Assembly: GCA_949130485.1 (NCBI GenBank)
Contig: OX422199.1
Coordinates: 7,040,402 to 7,104,401, forward strand
Reading direction: 5' to 3'
DNA length: 64,000 nucleotides
From: Agelas oroides
Lineage: Eukaryota; Porifera; Demospongiae; Agelasida; Agelasidae
Shown: piece by piece, positions 12,901 to 21,900 of the stretch
How positions within the stretch are numbered: position 1 is the first letter of the stretch
How the letters are laid out: each line of letters starts with the position of its first letter
Translations under genes and position numbers: made by a program
The notes under the pieces: generated by a model
What the model was told of the DNA's origin: nothing
What the model saw: only the letters and a program-made list of their open reading frames with translations
Databases searched by the model: none

Positions 12901-15900
12901 GCACAACCCAATAAGGTTCAACAGTCTCCAGACCCTTTTCCTTGTGAGAGGGTGGGCTCTGTGTATACAATTTGTCTTGCTACCAGCTTAGGAAACCTTA
13001 CTGGTGCAGGAAATCCCATCTCCCTCAAATCCACTGTTGCAGGTGCAATTGTAGCCACCAGCGAAGTCACTGCATGTGGCATTGACGCTGCAGTTAGCAG
13101 TCAAACATTCATCAATATCTGCAAAGTGCAAACATTTGAAAAACTTTAATATCTGAATGTATATATTATGAGCAAAATTCACTGCACTGCCTGGCCCCGC
13201 CCACCGTAGTGCTGGGACAATTAATCGATAATCATATTGCCAATGCATAATATCACGATTACCGATGGACAATCGGTAAAGACGGTTTATGGTTTTATTG
13301 CATATGCGCAGTTGCCAGTATGCTGTGAACTGCGCATGCTGAGTTCAGGGCTAAGCTTAGAGATCTTGTTGAATCACGTCATAGCCGAACTGGAGGCAGC
13401 TCAGATGACACAAGAAGTGCACATAGTGTCTCCTACTGGTACAAAGAGAGCATTTTACTTCCAGTGATGTTAGCCGATAGTCAATCAATTTGTGTGTACT
13501 GATAAATAATTCCCAGCACTAAACAAAAAGTGTATTTGTAGCCTGGTTTCCAGGCCTTCCCACCACCTGTGCAAAAACAGATGGAAGGCCTGGCAGAGTT
13601 TGTCGTGTGAATGACCTCTCGTACACACAGGTAGACAGAGGAGGAATAGGGGAGGTGGGGAGAAGGGCTCCGAACACAACTGGCACATGTTCTTTGTTCT
13701 ATACAACAAAGTGGTAAGTTGTTAGATTCCAAAACTTTTTTTTAGGAAATACAGCGCTTGGACACACATACAAGAAAAAGGCCTCAAGATCGTTCAGACC
13801 CCCACCGCCTCCCGCCCTCTGTCCACCTAGTAGACATTGATGTCATTCATGTGATAAGATCTCAAAGGCATTCCCTCTCCATTTTTCGATATTACATGTG
13901 ATCAAAAACTGGAGGTGGTGAAAGTACTTTTCAAAGCTGTAATCCCATTGGTCAATATAATATTTAATTATTATACACAAATATATGCATATATGCGCCG
14001 TTGCCCTAACACCCCTAACCTAACCAATCAGATTAGAGCTTTGAAACACACTTTGGTACTGTAGGCTGGTGAAGGCCTGGGAATGAGGCTAGCATATTTG
14101 AATAAGAGGGTGTCTGCAGACTGGAGACACAGGTATGATTGTGCTCAATGATCCAGATAATTGCTTCCACAGCTGAACAACTCTAGCACAAGAAACCACA
14201 CAGAGTAATTCCTAGAATATCCCATCGTAGGTACTGCCCCACAGAGTTGGTAAATTCACTCATTATGCATTCCTTGTGGTCACTAACATGACATTATTTT
14301 AAAGCTCATGCAGTTCCAATTTTCATTCTTTGAAAGTTATGGTTTCACAAACTAGATTCATAAAGATCTGAAGTTTCCACATTGAACAAATGATCCCATG
14401 TCCTTAACAAGATGAAGTGTTTCGAACACCATGGTGCATTCAAAATATGTGAAGAAATTTACTCTGCCACACATGCATTCTGCTCAAAGTGCTACAAATT
14501 GAAATTGAAAAACACTCACCAGAGCAGGTAAAGCCGTCTCCCTCAAACCCCCTCTTGCAAGTACAGTTGTAGCCTCCATTTGTGTCAGTGCACATTGCAT
14601 CATCGCTACAGTTATTGGCTCCAGTCAAGCACTCGTCAATATCTGTCAGAATTATTGGAATAGATAGACTAATAGTCATATGACATCTACCGTAGATCTG
14701 GAAATTTTCGTGTAAAAATATTTTCGTGGTCTAGGATACCCACGAAAATTTTTGACAGTATTAAATCAATTCTACGTTCCCAGGTTTGGTGATCTGGAAG
14801 AGACTACGCACGCCGAGAAAACGTGGAGTACGAACAGTTTGCTGCATTTGTGGCTACCACGCAGCTGTTGGCGAACTATTCGCGCAGGAAAGAGAACCAA
14901 AGAACGCTGTAGGCACGTACTGTGGTAGTAAAGACAGACGGTTTATCGGACACCGAGCGGAAAGTTGTAACGCATTTGCCATGAGTCACCTGCGGGTATC
15001 GAAGAAGAGGCCATCTCTCGCGAAATAACTAGCTAGCTGTGCTGTGAAACCATGTGTACAAAAATGTGCTGACTATCTGTTGTAAAATATATTTCGTGTT
15101 TTTTATTTTCGTGGTTTACGCAAACCACAAAAATATTTCTACAACAAAATTTCCAGATCTACGGTATAAGAGTACAGACCTCCATGGTAGTAAGTAGGCA
15201 TGGTGAACTTAAATAATTGCCGAGTGCAGCTAGGCTTGGTAATTGCATCCTATTGTCGCCCCCGTATGTTCATATCTTTGTCACGTTTTCAGTTTCCAAG
15301 AGCCTCCCCCGTATGTTCATATCTTTGTCACGTTTTCAGTTCCAAGAGCCCCCACATGTTTATGTGCACACACGATCTGAATCATAGATAGTGTCACTGA
15401 GCAAGTGAGCAAGATTGACATGAACATCCAGACAGTAACGATTTGTCCCAATTGGTAGCTACTGCCAGCAAAGTAACCAAAAAATTTAGATGTTATGAGG
15501 TGAAAATAGAAGAAAGTGAAATGGCTGGCAGCCACCGGGAATCAAACCCAAGACACCTGGCTTGAGCTGCCGTTCTGCCAAAACATCTAATCTCTATGTT
15601 TCCAGCGTGAGTCAAAATGTTCTGAAACAAAACAGGCGACATCAAACCAGTGAGATATAGCTGACACCAAACTTGGGCTGCCACAATACATCGTATGTCG
15701 TTATGTCATGACATAAAGTAGTCTTGACATGATATGACATAAGCCAAGTCTATATCGATACTTTTAAACATTTGTGCATTTGCATAATTACTTAGCTGGG
15801 ATTTACCTGAACGCACAAGAAGCTGACACAGAATGTAGGAAATTGGAACCAACAGACCTAAATTCCTACTTGTGAAAGGTCACATGTACTCGTAACTTAC

Positions 15901-18900
15901 CAAACACTAGCATACTAAGTTAATGAGTCATTTATGACTTTTCATGCAGTGATAGATTGAAATGAACCTCATGTCATGACATATCGTCATATCATGACAT
16001 ATGATATAAAATTTAGCCATGTCATGGCAGCCCTACACCAAACTTACTTGTACAGTTCAGTCCATCTCCTTCGTATCCAAACTTGCACTCACAGATGAAA
16101 CTGGTGAGAGTGTTCTTGCACACTGCATTTACATGGCAGTTATGAAGCCCTCTTGAACATTCATCAATATCTGCATTTAAACAAACAAGTCATGATCACA
16201 GGGCAGTGTTGCATGAAAATGCTCAGCATCATGTAAATCAGTAGCTGTTAATTAACTCTCATGGAGTTAGCCTCACAATTTAGATCACCTGAAGACACCG
16301 TAACTCTTGTTTGAAGGCCCCTCCCCACCTGTCTACCTAGGTAGATGTTGATGTCACATGCCAAATACTTCCAGGCCTTCGATCCCCTCCGTTTTTGATA
16401 CTGCAAGCAATCAAAAACTGGGTAGTGGGAAGGCCTCAGAATGAGGCTAGTATAAATTATGTTGCGGTAATAATATACTCTTTCAATTGCTATAAAGGAC
16501 AATCATCCAATGCCATTCTGCTTGGTGTTGGTACTATATAAGTATCAAGAGTGCATAAGAACGGGCGGCTAGAGTAAGAGCATGAAATTCCAAACCGGGC
16601 GGAATTTACCACCAGTACTAAAAATAGTAACACATACTGCGTAGCTGTGCGCATAGACTAAGCAATTGTTGCTAAGCACGTGTACAGTTCAATAATTTCG
16701 ACCGGACTACGGGCTTCAATTGGAATTACACGCTCTTACTCTAGCCACCCGTTCTTATGCACTCTTGAAGTACAGAATGGAACAGAGAAAGGTTGCCTGC
16801 CTTGTAGGTCAGCATGGGTGACTGAACACGCTTACCTTTGTTGAATGACAGAAGGCTCAGGAAACTAAACGCTGTTTTGTGAACTTTTCACGTGGGTAAC
16901 TTGAGATGGTAAACAAGCCACCCTCATGCACTGACCTATACCTCCCAGGTTTGGTGTTGTCTGCCAAAATTTACGAGTGACTGTCAAAATCAGTTAGCCT
17001 CGTTCACAGGCCATTCCCGCCTCCAGTTTTTGATCGCTTGCAGTATGCAAAAACAGAGGGGGAATGCCTGGGAGAAAGAGTCACATGCGTGACATCAGGT
17101 AGACGTGAGGGTAGACATGAGGGGGGCGGTGCCTGATCGTTGTAACTCACAAACTTTGCGTTGATCAGCCTCGAGTCTACCGAACAAGCTGTATTGACGC
17201 TGTCTTTCGAACGTTACAGTCTCAAGTTCTTGGACAAGATATTATAAGAAGGACCTCAAGATTCTTCGTTGGGCACCGCCCCCCCTCATGTCTACCCTCA
17301 CGTCTACCTGACGTCACGCACGTGACTCTTTCTCCCAGGCCTTCTCCCTCCGTTTTTGCATACTGCAAGCGATCAAAAACTGGAGGCGGGAACGGCCTTG
17401 GAACGAGGCTAAAAATCAGTTACAAGTATCGCTCATGTTCTCCACCTCGTAATGTACGTATCCCCTCATCTTATTTTATCCCAACAATGGTAAAGTGTAC
17501 TATATACAAATTTTTTGTTATGTGTAAACAACCACAAGGCAATTGAAAGTGTGTACAGGTTAGGGTCAGTGGGTATTAACAGTTTCCTCGATCCTAAAAG
17601 AGAAGGTAGCTTCCCATCCACACACATACACACACATGCACATACACTCACACTCACGCACATACATTAACACACATATACTCATGCATGCTCACAAACT
17701 GTACCAGGCAATTGAAAATATGTACAGGTCAGTGTGTATTAACAGTTTCCTCCTAAAAGGTAGCTTCCCATCCACACACACATACTCACATACGTACACT
17801 CACAAGCACACCCATACTCACGCACATACATTAACACACATATACTCATGCACTCTCACAAACTGTACCAGGCAATTGAAAATATGTACAGGTCAGTGTG
17901 TATTAACAGTTTCCTCCTAAAAGGTAGCTTCCCATCCACACACACATACTCACATACGTACACTCACAAGCACACCCATACTCACGCACATACATTAACA
18001 CACATATACTCATGCACTCTCACAAACTGTACCAGGCAATTGAAAATATGTACAGGTTAGTGGGTATTAACAGTTTCCTCCTAAAAGGTAGCTTCCCCAC
18101 ACACACACACACACACACACACACGTTCTGACATGCATTCAACACATATATTAATTAACACACGCATCCTCACACATGCACTCACAATTCTTACCAACTG
18201 TACAAGGTGTAGGCTGCAGTGCAAAATAAGTGATGGAGTTGAACACACCCGGTGTTATTGTATTTGCGTAACAGCCAGAGAAAGTACACCGTACACCACT
18301 TGCAAGAGTCGGTGTTATAGACCCTGATGCCGACGTTGCAGCAATCGGGCTTATAGCTGTACCTGAATCAACCTGAATACATAAACAAGAGGCAATAAGT
18401 TGTTAGTCTTGCACAACCCTAAGGTTACTATGAAATGTAGTAAAGCTGTCTGGCTTAAGAGTTTCAGCTAGCCTCGTTCCCAGGCCTCCCCCGTTTGTAC
18501 CTTCTGTTTGCGTTCTCATCATGTGAGTGGACGCGAGGTGGACGTAGGGGGGGGGGGGGGGCGATATTCAAATATATACATACTAAACTTGAAAGCAAGT
18601 TTCTTACCGGTCAAAACGAGTAGTTTCCATCACGCTAAGGTCTGGAGTCCGAAAACGCGGTAGAGCGCTCGAACGGATGGTCCTGTGTGTTGTTTTGGCA
18701 GTTGGGCCCCTCCCCCCCTACGTCCACCTCGCGTCCACCTGACGTCATTCACGTGATGAATGTGCCCAGGCCTTCCCCGTTTTAATTCCTCAAAACGGGG
18801 GAGGCCTGGGACCGAGGCTAAGTTTCAGCTACTGTTTTGGTCTCGTGCCCAGATCCTACCCTTTCATAAGAAAACTAATCTGGTGAACCAAGCCCAAATT

Positions 18901-21900
18901 TTTGGGGGTAGCGCATTTTGCAACTAGTGTAACCTAGAATATTTTACACCACCCCCACTCAAATAATGTTTGGATACCTGAGTAGAGTGGAAAAGTTTTA
19001 CTGCTGTTAATGGAAGTGCTTCATAATTATTAACAATCTCGCAATCTCCTGGTCCTTACCACTTTTTGGGAACAGGCCCAAGAAATTCAACTTAGTTCGG
19101 GAGGCACACATGGGCTGGGCACAAGACTAGTACTATTTAGGTATCTTGGGTGTGGTTTAGGCTGACATGAAATTACAGATGACATAATGGGCAGTAGTCT
19201 CATACCCAGGCCGCATGGGAGGCCTGGGTATGAGGTACGAGGCCTGGTACGATTTTTTTTATCTGAGAAGAAGTGGGGCCTCCCCTAGTAATTTGTGGAG
19301 TTGGGTCTAGAGGCCCTCGAGGAGCAGAGCATAATGCCAGAAACATTGATGGTCAGACTCATAGCGATATAGATATAGGTAAAGCAAGTAAGAAGGTAAA
19401 ACAGAATTGTGAGGGCTAGTGCGTACACTAACATGTGAGTGAAGTACATGGTCGTAGCTCAATGGTTGTAGTTCAACGGTCAGAGCACTGGCAACTCAAG
19501 CCAGGGGCCACAGGTTTCAATCCTAGCAATGGCTGGTATTTTCATGTGCTTTTTTGTGAATTTACAGCTCTGCTTTGCTTTTATACCCAAACCACCCTAC
19601 TGGAAGTTTTGAGACACTGGAATTAGAACAATAAAATGAATATACATAACTCACAATTGAGCTGGAGGAGTTGGTGCAAGTGTATTCAACTATTACATGG
19701 CCATAGAGAGAGTAGTGTTCCAGCCTAGGTCCGAGTTGGTACCTGACAACAGGATTGCTTGTGGCGCAATTGAGAGTGAGGTTTACATCTGTACCATTGT
19801 CAGCATCTGTAATTGACACAATGAACACTCATAGTCACATGATAGTCACATGATAGTCACATGATACTGTATGGCGAGAAATTTTCGCGAGACAAAATTT
19901 TCGCGGTTTTTGCGGATTTGCCTCAGACCGTGAAAATATTAACCGCGAAATTTTGTGATCGTCGTGCTTTGTGCTTTGTGATTGTCGAACCGCGAAAAAT
20001 TTTTCGCAAAATCTTTGCCAGCGGCCAATCCGTGAAAATTTTGTCCCGCGAAAATTTCTCGCCATACGGTAGTCACATGGGCACCGTATACCATTGACAG
20101 CATCTGTAATTGACGCAATGAACACTCATAAATAGTCACATGATAGTCACATGGGCACCGTTTGCCATTGTAAGCACCTACAAATAAAACTGTATGAAGT
20201 TGGTAGTAAGAAAGGTATAATCTACTTTCAAATTTACCAAGGGTTAAATTTCTGGAAAAAAAAAAAGCAAACTAAACAAACGGGGAATCAAATCTTTCTT
20301 TGATCAGCAGTCAAACGCTTTACCATTAACTTTGGTCACAATTCACAATCAACCATACAGTGATGACTGATCTACAGTGATTTAGCTCACAAAGTTTTGA
20401 TGTTATGAGGCAAAATGGCAGAAAAATTAATGCTGACATAGGATCGTTGTTTAAGCATTCACATAGCAAAAGGTTCATGAGAACAGGACATTTCAGCTTG
20501 AAAGCCTTCATCAGCTATACGTATACACAACTTCAGTTGCGTATAGCTGTTGAAAGCTCAGAAAACAGTCCAGGACCTACATCATCCGTATACATAGCAG
20601 TGAGCCTGGACCAGATTAAAATTAAAGGCTGGCAGCACTGGCGGTCAGGCCCGGGCAAGCCTGGGCATTGCCCGGGTAAAATTCTGGTCAATTGTGGTTA
20701 TTGCTTACGGAAACTCGTAGCAGCTCCACCGTGCGTATCGCCTGCCCGGGTAACCTCGCAGCTCTGAAACCACTAATGGCTGGCTTCTGCCGGGAATTCC
20801 AATATAGGACACCTGGCTTGAGTTGCCATGACAACCAGATAACCAACAGCCCTCACAATCCTCTATATGTATTGCACAAGTGGTAATGAATGCCTCAGTT
20901 GCATACCTGGCAGCCACTCAGATATGTGCCATATTAAGGGTCAAATGGGAAATTCTCTCCATCAGGAGAAAACCCATGGTGAGTGGTTTTCTCACTCGAA
21001 ATGCTTAGAACATACATCTTACATCAGGCAAGCAACCAAGCAGCTAATCACTACACTCCATCTACCAGCACTTGTTCTACATTGGTTGCTAAGCAGCCAA
21101 CAACAAAATCTAATATGAATGCATGAGTAAAGTTGAAGAATGCATCACCCATCATGTAACAACTGACACTGTTGAACCCACACAGTTTAACACAACTAAC
21201 ACCAACTACAGTGAATGAATACACAAACTGGAGGAAGAAGCTAACATAACTGTATATATACCCAACCACACCAAATGATGCTCATTCATAGGATATAGAT
21301 TCCCACAGACATTTCTTCAGAGGCAAAAGGTCAAAAAAAAAACTGTGGGTCGCATGTGCGAAAACAACAACAAACTAAACCACCGTCTATGCGCTCAACA
21401 TTTAGGTACAAAACATTACAGCACGGTTACTTCCCCACATATAAATTGTTTAGTACTGTGTTGTGGTACTCACTCAAAGTTATCAGCAATTAGGTATAAA
21501 AGCACCTTCTTGCTGAAACCAGGAAATTCCATTTTTGGATGAAAGCTGAAGCCATGTTATGCCTACACAAGCCACAGCTCAACCAGTTACAACTGATGGC
21601 ACTATGGTCTCATGTTCAGACAATAATCAGATAGAGTACAGATGGGCAACCATTCTCTATAATAATCAAAGACTATGTAGAAGATAAAGCATCATGATAT
21701 CGTACTTTGCACCACTGCCATCCACTTCTGAGTCACTAGGAGGGAATGATGCGAGTCAATGGGGAAACCTTGCAGCTGCATGCAGTGTGTAAAAAGCCGT
21801 ATTTTGTACTACAAGTCACGCGAGAATCCGTATCATGTACTACAAGTCATGTGTGCTGCGTCTGAACATGCAATGAAATCGAAGGATACAATCATTATCA

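Noticed and set aside
14786..15028. 80-residue plus-strand open frame
   Set aside because: Lies wholly within the MITE at 14688-15166 and matches no family I know.
19440..19530. tRNA gene
   Set aside because: A- and B-box-like words are present but the arms do not pair; SINE-like fragments with the same B-box block occur elsewhere.
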